A DNA stretch of 64,000 bases, taken from assembly GCA_964457225.1 (NCBI GenBank), contig CAYWEM010000004.1:124001-188000 (forward strand), written 5' to 3'. The notes under the pieces are model-generated. The model was given only the letters and a program-made list of their open reading frames with translations. It searched no databases and was not told the origin of the DNA. The position numbers and the translations under genes are program-made. Position 1 is the stretch's first letter, and every line of letters begins with the position of its first letter. The stretch is from CAYWEM01 sp964457225 (GTDB lineage: Bacteria > Acidobacteriota > Aminicenantia > UBA2199). This document shows, piece after piece, positions 50,243 through 58,703 of this stretch.

Positions 50243-51493
50243 ATGGAAACAAAAAAAATCGTCATAATAACGGTCGGGTTGTTTTGTCTTTTCGTCTTGC
50301 CTGCAGTGATATTTTCCCAGGCGGGTATTCAGGGCATCAGCCGGGCCTATGCTTACCGTGAGGAAGCCCTGCTGATCGGCAAATCGGATCTTTACGGCTC
50401 ATTTTTCATTCGGGATACTTTTCCCAAGGAGCTGCTGATAGTAACGGCTTTTGACGCCTTCCCGCGCAGCGATTACGCCACCAATGATCAGTTGGTGGTC
50501 AACAAGGGCCGGGATGCCGGTTTGCGCGAGGGTGACAAATTCCTGGTCATCGGTGAAGGGCCGGTTATCGTCAGTCAATTTAACGGAAGCCGGCTGGGGC
50601 GGCATTACCAGAAAAAAGCAGTGGCCGAGCTCAGCTGCCTGTTTGCCGAAAGTGCCGTCATCACCTTGAAAGACTGCTATTTTCCGGTTAATCACGGTGA
50701 TTTTCTGATCCCCTATGTTGAAGACAAAACCGTGGTGGGGAAAAAAATGGATTTCACCCGCTGCCGTTTACCGGAATCCGATATCTCCGGCAGGGTGGTT
50801 TACATGGAAGTCGCCCTGGGCCTGGCCAATGACATTCAGGGCAGTAATCGCTTCGTTACGGTTGATTTGGGTCGGGCTGAAGTCGGTAAGGGCGATTTCC
50901 TGCTTTTTTATCGCCGTCTGAAACCCGGTCTGCCTTCGTTGATAATTGGTTCGGGCATTGTCATCCACAGTGAAAACAGCAATTCCACGGTCAAGGTGCT
51001 TGATGTCGCCGATCCCCTGCGGCACGGTGATTATGCCGTGGTGATGCCCAGGCAGATGACTACGGGCACCCAGGTGCCGGGCCCGCTGTCCGTGCCGGAA
51101 GATGAAAGCCTGCCGGTTATCGAATTGCTGACTTCAGGCGAGGTACAGGAAGAATCTTTTCTCGCTGATATACTCTTTCCTCTGGACAGCAGCAATATCA
51201 GTGATTCCGATCTGAACCTGCTGGCCAGGGTCAAGGAATACCTGGCAGACAAGGAAGATTTCCTGATCGTGTTGCGCGGTTATTCCTGCGCCATAGGTAC
51301 TGATGAATACAACCTCCGCCTTTCCCAGCAACGGGTTGAACGAGTCAAGGCCCATCTGATTGAGCAGTTTTCTATCCCGGCCGAAGCTTTCGAAACTCAT
51401 TTTTACGGTGAAAGCGAGGCCCTTTTTGACAACAGCACCGAGCAGGAAAGAAAGAAAAACCGCTTGGTGCGAATTGAAGTGATCGCAAAATGA
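50243..51493 (+). CDS. OmpA-family peptidoglycan-binding envelope protein
   Basis: A 416-residue exported protein. The signal peptide ends near FSQ (about residue 26). A middle beta-rich region (about 30-290) contains two similar segments built on a KGDxFL/REGDKFLV pattern. The C-terminal OmpA domain (about 305-416) begins at ILFPLDSSNIS and carries LRGYSC, NLRLSQQRVERVKAHL and NRLVRIEV. It should tether the outer membrane to peptidoglycan. ATG 50243 is chosen over a GTG at 50234 that lies within the ribosome site. It overlaps the next gene by four bases. Confidence 0.85.
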   Translation: METKKIVIITVGLFCLFVLPAVIFSQAGIQGISRAYAYREEALLIGKSDLYGSFFIRDTFPKELLIVTAFDAFPRSDYATNDQLVVNKGRDAGLREGDKFLVIGEGPVIVSQFNGSRLGRHYQKKAVAELSCLFAESAVITLKDCYFPVNHGDFLIPYVEDKTVVGKKMDFTRCRLPESDISGRVVYMEVALGLANDIQGSNRFVTVDLGRAEVGKGDFLLFYRRLKPGLPSLIIGSGIVIHSENSNSTVKVLDVADPLRHGDYAVVMPRQMTTGTQVPGPLSVPEDESLPVIELLTSGEVQEESFLADILFPLDSSNISDSDLNLLARVKEYLADKEDFLIVLRGYSCAIGTDEYNLRLSQQRVERVKAHLIEQFSIPAEAFETHFYGESEALFDNSTEQERKKNRLVRIEVIAK

Positions 51494-52062
51494 AAAAACA
51501 AATTTTAACTTGTATCGCTTGCCTGGCAATTGCTGCTTTGTTGGCAACCCTGGCTGCTCCGCTCAGCGGGCAATCCCTCAACCTGGTGGAACTGAAAAAA
51601 AAAGAGGAAGAACGCCGGAAAAAAGCTGAAGGCTCAAAATACAGTGTTTCTGATGAAAACCTGAAATCGATTGACGTTAAAAGTAAAAAGTACAGTTTCA
51701 TTCAGCTCGAGGAAAGTGATGTCGAGGATGATTCGCAGGCCGCCCAGCCGCCGGCTGGAACTGATCCGGCCGATGAAACCAGGACTGAAGCCTTTTGGCG
51801 CAATCAGAAAAACGAAATAGAGGAACGCATTGCTTTCCTGGAGCAAAGCGCTGAAGAACAGCAGTTACAGCTCAACCAGCTCTGGACTGATTTTTACCTG
51901 ACCGACAGTTTCATTCAGCAGAACGAAATGCGGGCGCGTATTGACCAATTGACCCAGCAGCTGGAAACGAGCCGGCTGAACCTGGAAAGGGCCAGGAAAG
52001 AGCTTGCCGATCTGCAGGAAAGAGCGCGTCGGGCCGGCATTCCTCCCGGCTGGTTGAGGTAA
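51490..52062 (+). CDS. Exported coiled-coil protein
   Basis: A 190-residue protein with a signal peptide (cut near LSGQS, residue 28), a charged segment (LKKKEEERRKKAEG), an acidic linker and a long coiled coil from about 95 to 180 rich in Glu, Gln and Leu. No enzyme motif is visible. Its ATG overlaps the stop of the OmpA-family gene and a PpiC lipoprotein gene follows after three bases, suggesting one periplasmic module. Function is unknown. Confidence 0.82.
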   Translation: MKKQILTCIACLAIAALLATLAAPLSGQSLNLVELKKKEEERRKKAEGSKYSVSDENLKSIDVKSKKYSFIQLEESDVEDDSQAAQPPAGTDPADETRTEAFWRNQKNEIEERIAFLEQSAEEQQLQLNQLWTDFYLTDSFIQQNEMRARIDQLTQQLETSRLNLERARKELADLQERARRAGIPPGWLR

Positions 52063-52065
52063 ACC

Positions 52066-52512
52066 GTGCGTCTGCAGTCGGTTTTAATCCTGACCGCGGC
52101 CATTCTGCTCCTGCCGACCTGCCGGAAGAAGGAAGCGCCGGAGCCGGAACCGGAACGGGTAGCCGTTCAGCATATCCTGGTGGCCTTTGCCGGAACCATT
52201 GACAGCGAAAATGTCAGGCGCAGCCGGGACGAGGCCGAGGCGCTGGTCAAGCAGATCATGGCCGAGATTGCGGGCGGAGCCGATTTTGACAGCCTGGTGC
52301 GCAGGTTTACCGACGACCAGTATCCCGGCATCTACCGGATGAGCAACCTCAATGTTGAGCCTCAACCCGGGGAATACCCGCGCAGCAATATGGTCAAGGG
52401 TTTCGGAGACCTGTCTTTCCGCCTGCAACAAGGTGAAGTGGGTGTCTGCGAATACGAACCGACTTTGCGCTATTCACCTTTCGGCTGGCACATCATCAAG
52501 CGCCTGGATTAG
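52066..52512 (+). CDS. Parvulin-type peptidyl-prolyl isomerase lipoprotein
   Basis: A 148-residue lipoprotein; lipobox LLLPTC puts the acylated cysteine near residue 19, followed by a charged Pro-Glu linker. The PpiC domain begins with VAVQHILVAF and contains FDSLVRRFTDD and a C-terminal FGWHIIKRLD, all standard. It probably assists folding of envelope proteins. GTG start, six bases after GAGGT. It is the last gene of the OmpA operon and converges with yjbQ. Confidence 0.88.
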   Translation: MRLQSVLILTAAILLLPTCRKKEAPEPEPERVAVQHILVAFAGTIDSENVRRSRDEAEALVKQIMAEIAGGADFDSLVRRFTDDQYPGIYRMSNLNVEPQPGEYPRSNMVKGFGDLSFRLQQGEVGVCEYEPTLRYSPFGWHIIKRLD

Positions 52513-52518
52513 AAAGCT

Positions 52519-52935
52519 TTATTCGCCGCTGACCTGAAACACCAGGCGTCTTTTTCTCGCCTTGACGTCGAATTCGCAAAGAACCGCCTGTTGCCAGGTT
52601 CCCAGCAATAGTTCCCGGTCACGAAAAGGAACCGTGAGGGAGGAACCGATCAGGGAAGCACGCAGATGCGAATGACCGTTGCCGTCATGCCAGGTTTCGT
52701 TATGATAGTAATAATCACCGGCCGGGGCGATTTTTTCAAGGAGTCTGGGAAAATCCCTCTGCAATCCCGGCTCGAATTCAATGGTAGTCAGACCGGCGGT
52801 GGAACCTACCACGAAGATCAAAACCTGGCCGTTGCGGCATTTTGAGGAAGCCACGATTTGCCTTAGCAGGGAAGTAATATCAACCAGGTCGTTCTGGCCC
52901 CTGGTGCTGATTTCAATTTCTTTTGTTTCCAGCAT
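52519..52935 (-). CDS. yjbQ: YjbQ/UPF0047 family protein
   Basis: A 138-residue protein of the YjbQ family, whose members show weak thiamine-phosphate-synthase activity. The signature GLTTIEFEPGLQRDF is near residue 50 and HDGNGHSHLRASLIGSSLTVPFRDREL supplies the conserved histidines. ATG 52935 gives exactly the normal family length. A longer frame to 52995 crosses the promoter. Leaderless start. Confidence 0.9.
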   Translation of the reverse strand: MLETKEIEISTRGQNDLVDITSLLRQIVASSKCRNGQVLIFVVGSTAGLTTIEFEPGLQRDFPRLLEKIAPAGDYYYHNETWHDGNGHSHLRASLIGSSLTVPFRDRELLLGTWQQAVLCEFDVKARKRRLVFQVSGE

Positions 52936-52941
52936 GCGCGA

Positions 52942-52970
52942 ATTATAAACCAGGCCGGGAGAATTGCATA
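52942..52970 (-). promoter_or_regulatory. Leaderless promoter of yjbQ
   Basis: Minus-strand TATAAT (52942-52947) with +1 exactly on the A of ATG 52935. The -35 (TATGCA, 52965-52970) is weak and overlaps the -35 of the divergent polyprenyl synthase promoter. Confidence 0.7.
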
Positions 52971-52992
52971 GCTTTATTCGGGATGATAAAAT
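52964..52992 (+). promoter_or_regulatory. Leaderless promoter of the polyprenyl synthase
   Basis: TTGCAT (52964-52969), 17 bases, extended -10 TGA-TAAAAT (52984-52992). +1 falls exactly on the A of ATG 52999. Confidence 0.8.
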
Positions 52993-52998
52993 CAAACG

Positions 52999-53955
52999 AT
53001 GCTGTTTCCCACGGAATCATATCACCAGCCCGTTTTGCCCCTGCTGGAAAGAGTGCACCGGCTGATGGAGGCGGGTGTTGAAAAACAGCCCGGGCTTGTC
53101 AAAGAACTGCATGAGTACACGCATTTCACCAGGGGGAAAAAAATTCGGGCCGCCCTGCTTTTCCTGCTGGCCGGAATGAATGAGACCCTGAATTGGCCGG
53201 AAAAAACCGCCAGGGCGGTGGAAACGGCGGCGGCCCTGGAAATCCTGCACCTTTCCAGCCTGATTCATGACGACATAATTGACCGGGCTCGTTTCCGACG
53301 CGGCAGAAAAACTTTTCACAGCTTTTTCGGCAATCGTACTTCCGTTCTGTGGGGGGATTCCCTCTTTATCAAATCTCTTGAACTGATTATGTTCCAGGAA
53401 GAGGAAATCCGTGCTCTTTACCTGCAGACGGCACGGGAAATGATCCGCGGCCAGCTTCTTGAACAGGAGCATGCCTTCAATTACGACCTTGATGCGGCTA
53501 CTTATTTCAGTATAGTGGCCGGGAAAACCGCGGCTCTTTTCGCCATGGCCTGCGAAACGCCGGCCATTCTGGCCGGGTTGGCTCAGAGCAAGCGTCGGTG
53601 TTACCGTGAATTCGGCCTGGACCTGGGTGCGATTTTCCAGCTGAGCGATGATCTGCTTGACATTTTCTCGCATAAATCCGGCAAGGACCGCTTTCGCGAC
53701 CTGGCCGAAGGAAAAATCACCATGCCTTATATCATTTTCGCCGCATCACGCGGCGCCGGGATGCTTCAGGCTCCCCGGGCCGGCAGGAAAGAACTGTTGT
53801 CGGCATTTCGCGAAGCGGGTATTCAGGAACTGACCAGGCAGGCCTTGAAGCCTTTTGAAATTCGCTGCCTGGAGTTCATTCACTCTTTTCCCGAATCACC
53901 CCTGCGCCTGGCCCTGGAAAAACTGCTCGCTTTTGCCCTTGAACGTGATCGTTGA
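52999..53955 (+). CDS. Trans-polyprenyl diphosphate synthase
   Basis: A 318-residue isoprenoid chain-elongating enzyme, probably making the side chain of a respiratory quinone. The first aspartate-rich motif is in LIHDDIIDRARFRRG near residue 93 and the second is LSDDLLDIF near 215. KKIRAALLFLLAG near 51 supplies the substrate lysine and arginine. The product length (octaprenyl, heptaprenyl or other) cannot be read reliably. The first base of the ATG is the predicted transcription start. Confidence 0.9.
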   Translation: MLFPTESYHQPVLPLLERVHRLMEAGVEKQPGLVKELHEYTHFTRGKKIRAALLFLLAGMNETLNWPEKTARAVETAAALEILHLSSLIHDDIIDRARFRRGRKTFHSFFGNRTSVLWGDSLFIKSLELIMFQEEEIRALYLQTAREMIRGQLLEQEHAFNYDLDAATYFSIVAGKTAALFAMACETPAILAGLAQSKRRCYREFGLDLGAIFQLSDDLLDIFSHKSGKDRFRDLAEGKITMPYIIFAASRGAGMLQAPRAGRKELLSAFREAGIQELTRQALKPFEIRCLEFIHSFPESPLRLALEKLLAFALERDR

Positions 53956-53991
53956 GAGCCGGGCTATAGGAAAAAGAGTTTTGCGGCAAGC

Positions 53992-54846
53992 ATGAACTAT
54001 CTGATACTGGCGGCGGGATACGGCCTGAGGGCGCGCCCGCTGACCCTGGTAAGACCTAAAGTCCTGTTTCCGCTCGGACCGGAAACCCTGCTGGAACACC
54101 TGGTGAAAAATCTTACCTCTTGCGGTTTTCAGGAAGGGTTTATCAACGCCTCGCACCTGTCCAGGCAGATTGAGGCGGCGGCTTCGCTATACCCCGCCTT
54201 GCAGGTTGTGCTCGAGGAAAACCCCCAGGGTTTTTTGATTCTAAAAAGAATTCCAATGATCCCGGAAGGGCTCTTGCTGGTCAATGGAGATGTTTATCAG
54301 GAAATCGACCTGGCTGAACTGCGGCAAGATTATCAGAAAAACCCCTGCGATGCCCTGCTGGTGGTCAGAAAGAGAGACCGGTCTGAATACACTCCCCTGC
54401 AGACCGGCAACGGCGATTTCTTGAGAACAGGGGCGGGGCCCGATGACCAGGGCTTCATGTACAGCGGCGTCGCGGTTATTTCCAGGCGCCTGCAAAAAGC
54501 TGTATCGGGCCCGGGATTGTTCAGTTTGCTCAATACGGGAGCTTTTAGGGTGCGCGTGTTTTTTTACCAGGGTGTCTGGCTGGACCTGGGCCGCCCCGGG
54601 CTTTATTTTAAGTCATTTTTTTCATACCTGCGCCATCGGGGCCTGCAGGCTGACGAGTTTTCGAGTCCCGGGGCCAACATAAAAGACGCCAGGGTGAGCA
54701 ACTCTCTGTTCTGGCCGGAATCTGAACTCGGCGCCGGTGTGACCATGAACAATTGCCTGGTGACCGGAGCTGTCCGAATAAAAAACGGCTCTTTCAGTAA
54801 CAGCATTCTGGGCCGCTTTGGAGTCTGTCCCCTGCAAGACTTCTGA
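53992..54846 (+). CDS. Sugar-nucleotide pyrophosphorylase-like nucleotidyltransferase
   Basis: A 284-residue protein with a Rossmann-like nucleotidyltransferase core. LAAGYGLRARPLT near residue 5 and RPKVLFPLG near 21 bind NTP and magnesium, VNGDVY near 98 holds the metal aspartate, and the tail has left-handed beta-helix-like repeats (NSLFWPES, NCLVTGAV, NSILGRFG). It resembles mannose-1-phosphate guanylyltransferases of MurU/Hdd type. No ribosome site is evident; it is 36 bases after the polyprenyl synthase and probably co-transcribed. Confidence 0.83.
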   Translation: MNYLILAAGYGLRARPLTLVRPKVLFPLGPETLLEHLVKNLTSCGFQEGFINASHLSRQIEAAASLYPALQVVLEENPQGFLILKRIPMIPEGLLLVNGDVYQEIDLAELRQDYQKNPCDALLVVRKRDRSEYTPLQTGNGDFLRTGAGPDDQGFMYSGVAVISRRLQKAVSGPGLFSLLNTGAFRVRVFFYQGVWLDLGRPGLYFKSFFSYLRHRGLQADEFSSPGANIKDARVSNSLFWPESELGAGVTMNNCLVTGAVRIKNGSFSNSILGRFGVCPLQDF

Positions 54847-54857
54847 TTTACGGGCAC

Positions 54858-54886
54858 TTGTTTTTTTTTCAACCAGAGGTTAAGAT
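54858..54886 (+). promoter_or_regulatory. Promoter of GAF-pyrE
   Basis: TTGTTT (54858-54863), 17 bases, TAAGAT (54881-54886). +1 near 54893 starts the ten-base leader GGAGTGAGAA, so the ribosome site is at the very 5' end. Confidence 0.6.
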
Positions 54887-54902
54887 TGCCCTGGAGTGAG
54901 AA

Positions 54903-55457
54903 ATGAAAGACATCAACCTGCTTGAGGAAAAACTGCGACTCCTGCTGACCGGGGAAGACCGGGCGCTTGCTTTTAAAACTGTTTTAAAAGAGGTTGCCGA
55001 TTATTACAAGGACAATTTCGACCTGCAGGCCGACGAAGTCGCCGTCCTGCTGCTGGACCGGAGTAAATCGGTTCTTTCCTTCGCTTATCCCGACTTTTTG
55101 ATCGACGCCGGCCTGCTGCCGGTCAGTTCCCCCGATGCCTTCGCTTCTCTGGTTTACCGCTCAGGCAAGGGGGCCATTGAAAACGTTTTCAATCAGCAGA
55201 AACACCTGCGGCTTTTTGAATACGTGAAAAACCCGGACAACACCAGGAAACCCATCTGCAAGATAATGGCCGCCGTTCTGACAGTCGGGGATGAAAAAAT
55301 CGGTATCATCGAGCTTTCCCGCAAGGGCCATTTCCCGCACGAAGCCGGGGATGATTTTTCCCAGGAAAACCTGGCTTTTCTTGAAAAAACCGTTCTGCGA
55401 TTGTCACCCTATATAAAACAGGTCATGCCGGATGATTACAAGGGGAAAATACTGTGA
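54903..55457 (+). CDS. GAF-domain protein
   Basis: A 184-residue single-domain protein with a GAF-like fold: a helical lead-in, AVLLLDRSKSVLSFAYP, SSPDAFASLVYRSGKGAIENVF, then ICKIMAAVLTVGDEKIGIIELSRKG. It lacks the cysteines of free-methionine-sulfoxide reductase. It may sense a small ligand, but no output domain is attached. Its stop overlaps pyrE as GTGA, an unexplained pairing with pyrimidine synthesis. Confidence 0.78.
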   Translation: MKDINLLEEKLRLLLTGEDRALAFKTVLKEVADYYKDNFDLQADEVAVLLLDRSKSVLSFAYPDFLIDAGLLPVSSPDAFASLVYRSGKGAIENVFNQQKHLRLFEYVKNPDNTRKPICKIMAAVLTVGDEKIGIIELSRKGHFPHEAGDDFSQENLAFLEKTVLRLSPYIKQVMPDDYKGKIL

Positions 55458-56008
55458 ATGAAAAAAAAAGATTAAAAGAAATCCTGTTGGAAAAATCGGT
55501 CATCACCGGCCGGACCTTCACCCTGGCCTCGGGGAAAACCAGTGATTTTTACTGTGACGCCCGGTTGACCACTCTGGATCCAGAAGGCGCTTACCTGTGC
55601 GGCCGTCTTTTTCTGGAATTGCTCAGGGAATTCGAAGTTACGGCGGTTGGTGGATACGCCATCGGCGCGGATCCCATCGTAACCTCGATTGCCCTGCAGA
55701 GTTTCCTGGCCGGGAAAGGACTGCCGGCCTTCATCATCCGCAAGGAAGAAAAATCTCACGGTACCGGCCGGGTTATCGAGGGAAATTTCCCGAAAAAAGG
55801 CAGAGTGGCTCTTTTTGACGATGTCATAACTTCGGGCGGTTCCATCTTGCGCGGCTTGCAGCGGGTACGCGAAGCCGGCGGTGATGTGGCGGTGGTCATG
55901 GCGGTGCTGGACAGAGAGGAAGGCGGCCGGGAAATGATAGAGGCCGCCGGAGTGCCTTTCAGGGCGATTTTCAGCCGCAGCGAACTCACTCAGCCCGGAC
56001 AGGACTGA
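55454..56008 (+). CDS. pyrE: Orotate phosphoribosyltransferase
   Basis: Joins orotate to PRPP to make OMP; 184 residues. SGKTSDFYCDAR near residue 26, GGYAIGADPIV near 65, FIIRKEEKSHGTG near 94 and the PRPP loop VALFDDVITSGGSI near 116 are characteristic. The GTG start overlaps the GAF stop. It overlaps the convergent cysQ-like gene by 23 bases. Confidence 0.95.
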   Translation: MNEKKRLKEILLEKSVITGRTFTLASGKTSDFYCDARLTTLDPEGAYLCGRLFLELLREFEVTAVGGYAIGADPIVTSIALQSFLAGKGLPAFIIRKEEKSHGTGRVIEGNFPKKGRVALFDDVITSGGSILRGLQRVREAGGDVAVVMAVLDREEGGREMIEAAGVPFRAIFSRSELTQPGQD

Positions 56009-56966
56009 TTGCCCGCAGTACCTCGGCCTGCCTGTTCGGAGGGCTGACCATGATGCCGAGGTTTGCTTCCAGGTTGAGTCCATGGGAATAATCCAGCTTC
56101 AGTCCTTCCAGGTCACTGACCAGGGCGCCCGCCTCTGAAGCGATCAAGCTGCCGGCGGCGTGATCCCATATTTTTTCACGGTGAATCGGGAGTCCGGGGC
56201 CGGGGATGCGCAGGTAAACCTGGGCCTGGTTAAGGGCTATCATGGCGTATTTAACCTGGGAGTCGACCAGCAGGGGGGGAGCGGCCAGGGGCAGCCTGGA
56301 AGCGGCCAGCTTCTGTTTTTCCTGGTCTCCGTGCGTGGAAACGAAACTCTGGGTCAACAGCATGGGGCTGTCCGGCTCGGAGAAAGGCAGGGTCAGCCTG
56401 CTTTCCGGTTCAGGCAGGGAGAGAAAAGCGCCTTCATCCTTTACCGCCCGCAACAGGCAGCCCGGCTCCATGTCAACGCCGGCGGCCAGCCGGGGACATC
56501 CCAGTACTCCAAGCAATACTTCTCCTGATTTGATCAGGGCCAGGGCGATGGCGTACTGGTCCCGGCGCAGAAAACCCTTGGTTCCGTCAATCGGGTCGAG
56601 AGTCCAGTATAAATCGCCCGGGGCGCCGTCGCCGCGGTCAATCAGCTGCAGCAAGGAGTCGGCCGTGAGCTCAAGGTCGACGGTTCGCAGGTAAGACAGG
56701 ATGATTTCGACCATGGAGCGGTGCTCGGGGCAACGCAGCAGTCCGGAATTTTCTTCCGCCACTATGGGTATTTCCGGACAGTTTTTTTGCAGTTCATGAC
56801 AAATGACTGCCTGCACGGCAAAATCGGCCAGGGTAACCGGGCTTTTATCACCCTTGATCAGGGTGGACAGTTCAGACAAGTCGTTTTGAATCGCGCTGCT
56901 GACGCGCATGGCGGTCAACACGCTGTTCCGGGCTACTTGATCGTAATAAGTGAGCTTTTCTTTCAT
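55986..56966 (-). CDS. cysQ: 3'(2'),5'-bisphosphate nucleotidase (CysQ/HAL2-like)
   Basis: A 326-residue inositol-monophosphatase-fold enzyme. Metal-binding motifs are SPVTLADFAVQAVI near residue 42, VAEENSG near 70, WTLDPIDGTKGFLR near 120 and the C-terminal EKIWDHAAGSLIASEAGA. The long insert and the DPIDGTKGF form fit HAL2/SAL1 nucleotidases that hydrolyse pAp better than inositol phosphatases. Leaderless start. Its 3' end overlaps pyrE. Confidence 0.9.
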   Translation of the reverse strand: MKEKLTYYDQVARNSVLTAMRVSSAIQNDLSELSTLIKGDKSPVTLADFAVQAVICHELQKNCPEIPIVAEENSGLLRCPEHRSMVEIILSYLRTVDLELTADSLLQLIDRGDGAPGDLYWTLDPIDGTKGFLRRDQYAIALALIKSGEVLLGVLGCPRLAAGVDMEPGCLLRAVKDEGAFLSLPEPESRLTLPFSEPDSPMLLTQSFVSTHGDQEKQKLAASRLPLAAPPLLVDSQVKYAMIALNQAQVYLRIPGPGLPIHREKIWDHAAGSLIASEAGALVSDLEGLKLDYSHGLNLEANLGIMVSPPNRQAEVLRAISPVRAE

Positions 56967-56971
56967 CGTTC

Positions 56972-57000
56972 ATTTTATCTTATCCCGGGCCGTTGAACAA
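56972..57000 (-). promoter_or_regulatory. Leaderless promoter of the cysQ-like gene
   Basis: Minus-strand TTGTTC (56995-57000), 17 bases, TAAAAT (56972-56977). The -10 ends five bases before the A of ATG 56966, so transcription probably starts at or next to it. Confidence 0.65.
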
Positions 57001-57051
57001 GCGCGACCTGAGTAAATTTGGAAACGGGCACTATGACTGCCCGGAACAAAT

Positions 57052-57954
57052 TCAATAAATGCGGGGCTTTTTCGAGTCTTTTCTTCGGGAAGCTTTCCAG
57101 CCTGTGGTCTGCAAGGTGCCTTCCCGGCCGATTATTTCCAGGCTGCCGGTCATGACGTCATTCTCGACCCGGCCCTGGAACTTGAGTATGACTTCTTGAT
57201 CGGCCCGGGTTTCCGTGACTGAAAAGCTGATCATTTCACCGCGCAGGTTTGGGTTGAGAATGGGGCGGGCCTCCTGGTTGGGCTCGGCCAGGGAACCATG
57301 GATAACTTGAAACTTCTGCCCGAGTTCCAGGTTGAAGCTCCGGCCGGCCTGCCCGACCGGCCGGTCAAGTACCAGGGACCATGAACCGGTCACATTGGCC
57401 GGGACCAGCCATAAGCTTACCACGTGCAGCCACTCTCCGAAAACCGTGCTGGTTTCATCGGGCTGCCATTCCCCCATGTCGAAGTCATGGGAAACCACTC
57501 TTGAACCAGGTTTCATTTCCCGCAAAATCTTCGGCCTCAGCCTCAGGTTGATTTCCGGCAGCAGGTACATGGTTAAAACCGAGGCCGGGCTCAAATCAAC
57601 GGTGAAGAGATCCTGCTGGCGGAACTCGACTAGTTTCTGGACCCCCGCGGCCAAGGCATTTTTCCGGCTCAGGTTAACCAGGGAAGGATCGATTTCAATT
57701 CCCATGCCGCGAATACCGAATTCAACCGCGGCGTTGATAACGATGCGGCCGTCACCGCTGCCTAGATCGATCAGCATGTCTCCGCTTTGGGGCGCGGCCA
57801 GTCGCAGCATTTCCTGGAGTACGGCGATGGGCGTGACTACAAAGGGCACATCGCGGTCCATTTCCTGCAGCTGCTGGGAGGAAGAAACAAAGCAGGTGGT
57901 GAGGAAAACCAGAAAAAAAAGAGAAAAAAAAGAGTAAACGCTTTTGTTGTTCAT
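57052..57954 (-). CDS. Exported (putative lipoprotein) SAM-dependent methyltransferase
   Basis: A 300-residue protein whose first 20 residues form a signal with the lipobox-like LTTC. A class I methyltransferase domain follows: DLGSGDGRIVINAAVEFG near residue 60, GIEIDPSLV and the REMKPGSRVVSHDFDMGEW segment. The C-terminal 110 residues are beta-rich and unrecognised. ATG 57954 follows GAGGATATC. An extended frame to 58065 would turn the signal into an internal helix. A methyltransferase outside the cytoplasm is unusual because SAM is not known to be there. Confidence 0.8.
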   Translation of the reverse strand: MNNKSVYSFFSLFFLVFLTTCFVSSSQQLQEMDRDVPFVVTPIAVLQEMLRLAAPQSGDMLIDLGSGDGRIVINAAVEFGIRGMGIEIDPSLVNLSRKNALAAGVQKLVEFRQQDLFTVDLSPASVLTMYLLPEINLRLRPKILREMKPGSRVVSHDFDMGEWQPDETSTVFGEWLHVVSLWLVPANVTGSWSLVLDRPVGQAGRSFNLELGQKFQVIHGSLAEPNQEARPILNPNLRGEMISFSVTETRADQEVILKFQGRVENDVMTGSLEIIGREGTLQTTGWKASRRKDSKKPRIY

Positions 57955-58114
57955 GATATCCTCGGCTTGACCCGGTTTGATTCCCGGCATTTTTTTTCCT
58001 TTAACTCGATCTTCTCCAATGTAAAAGAGCAGTATTCTTTTGTCAACCGGATTGATCGGATTCATTTCACGAACATGTTACGGGTCCGGGAAATTTCTGT
58101 TGGATCTGGGAAAA

Positions 58115-58143
58115 TGGAAAAGGGCGGCTTATTGTGCTATATT
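58115..58143 (+). promoter_or_regulatory. Promoter of ferritin
   Basis: TGGAAA (58115-58120), 17 bases, extended -10 TGC-TATATT (58135-58143). Start near 58150 leaves a 21-base leader with AGGAGG. Confidence 0.6.
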
Positions 58144-58170
58144 TATCATTAACATAATCAGGAGGACGAC

Positions 58171-58656
58171 ATGATTCCCACTGCAACCAACGAGGCATTC
58201 AACCAGCAGATCAACGAAGAAATCTATTCCGCTTATCTTTACCTTTCCATGGCCGCTTATTTTGAGTCCCAAAACCTGGAGGGCTTTGCCCTATGGATGA
58301 AAAAACAGGCCGCCGAGGAAATGGAACATGCCATGAAGTTTTTTGCCCACATCAGTGAGCGCGGCGGCCGGGTGAAGCTTGATGCGATCAACAAGCCCCA
58401 GGTGGACTGGGATTCCCCTCAGGCAGCTTTCACCGATGCGGCCATGCATGAACAGCACATCAGTTCACGCATTCACGGCCTGCTGAAAAAAGCCATGGAT
58501 GAGGGTGATTACGCCGCCCTGCCCATGTTGCACTGGTTCGTGGCCGAACAGATTGAAGAGGAAGATTCCGTGCAGAAGATAGCCGAACGCCTGGCTCTGA
58601 TCGGTGACAAGGGCAACGGAATTTTCATGCTGGACCGGGAACTTGCCGGACGCTGA
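58171..58656 (+). CDS. ftnA: Non-heme ferritin
   Basis: A 161-residue iron-storage protein of the FtnA type. The ferroxidase ligands appear in NQQINEEIYSAYLYLSMAAYF (E17 region), KQAAEEMEHAMKFFAHI (Glu-x2-His near 50-53) and the later EEQ and QIEEED segments. No heme-ligating bacterioferritin methionine is evident. AGGAGG lies five bases before the ATG. It converges with the flavodiiron gene. Confidence 0.95.
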   Translation: MIPTATNEAFNQQINEEIYSAYLYLSMAAYFESQNLEGFALWMKKQAAEEMEHAMKFFAHISERGGRVKLDAINKPQVDWDSPQAAFTDAAMHEQHISSRIHGLLKKAMDEGDYAALPMLHWFVAEQIEEEDSVQKIAERLALIGDKGNGIFMLDRELAGR

Positions 58657-58703
58657 GCCGGCGGCCGGAACCATTCTTCCATCGGCTTGACTCCGTACCT
58701 GAA

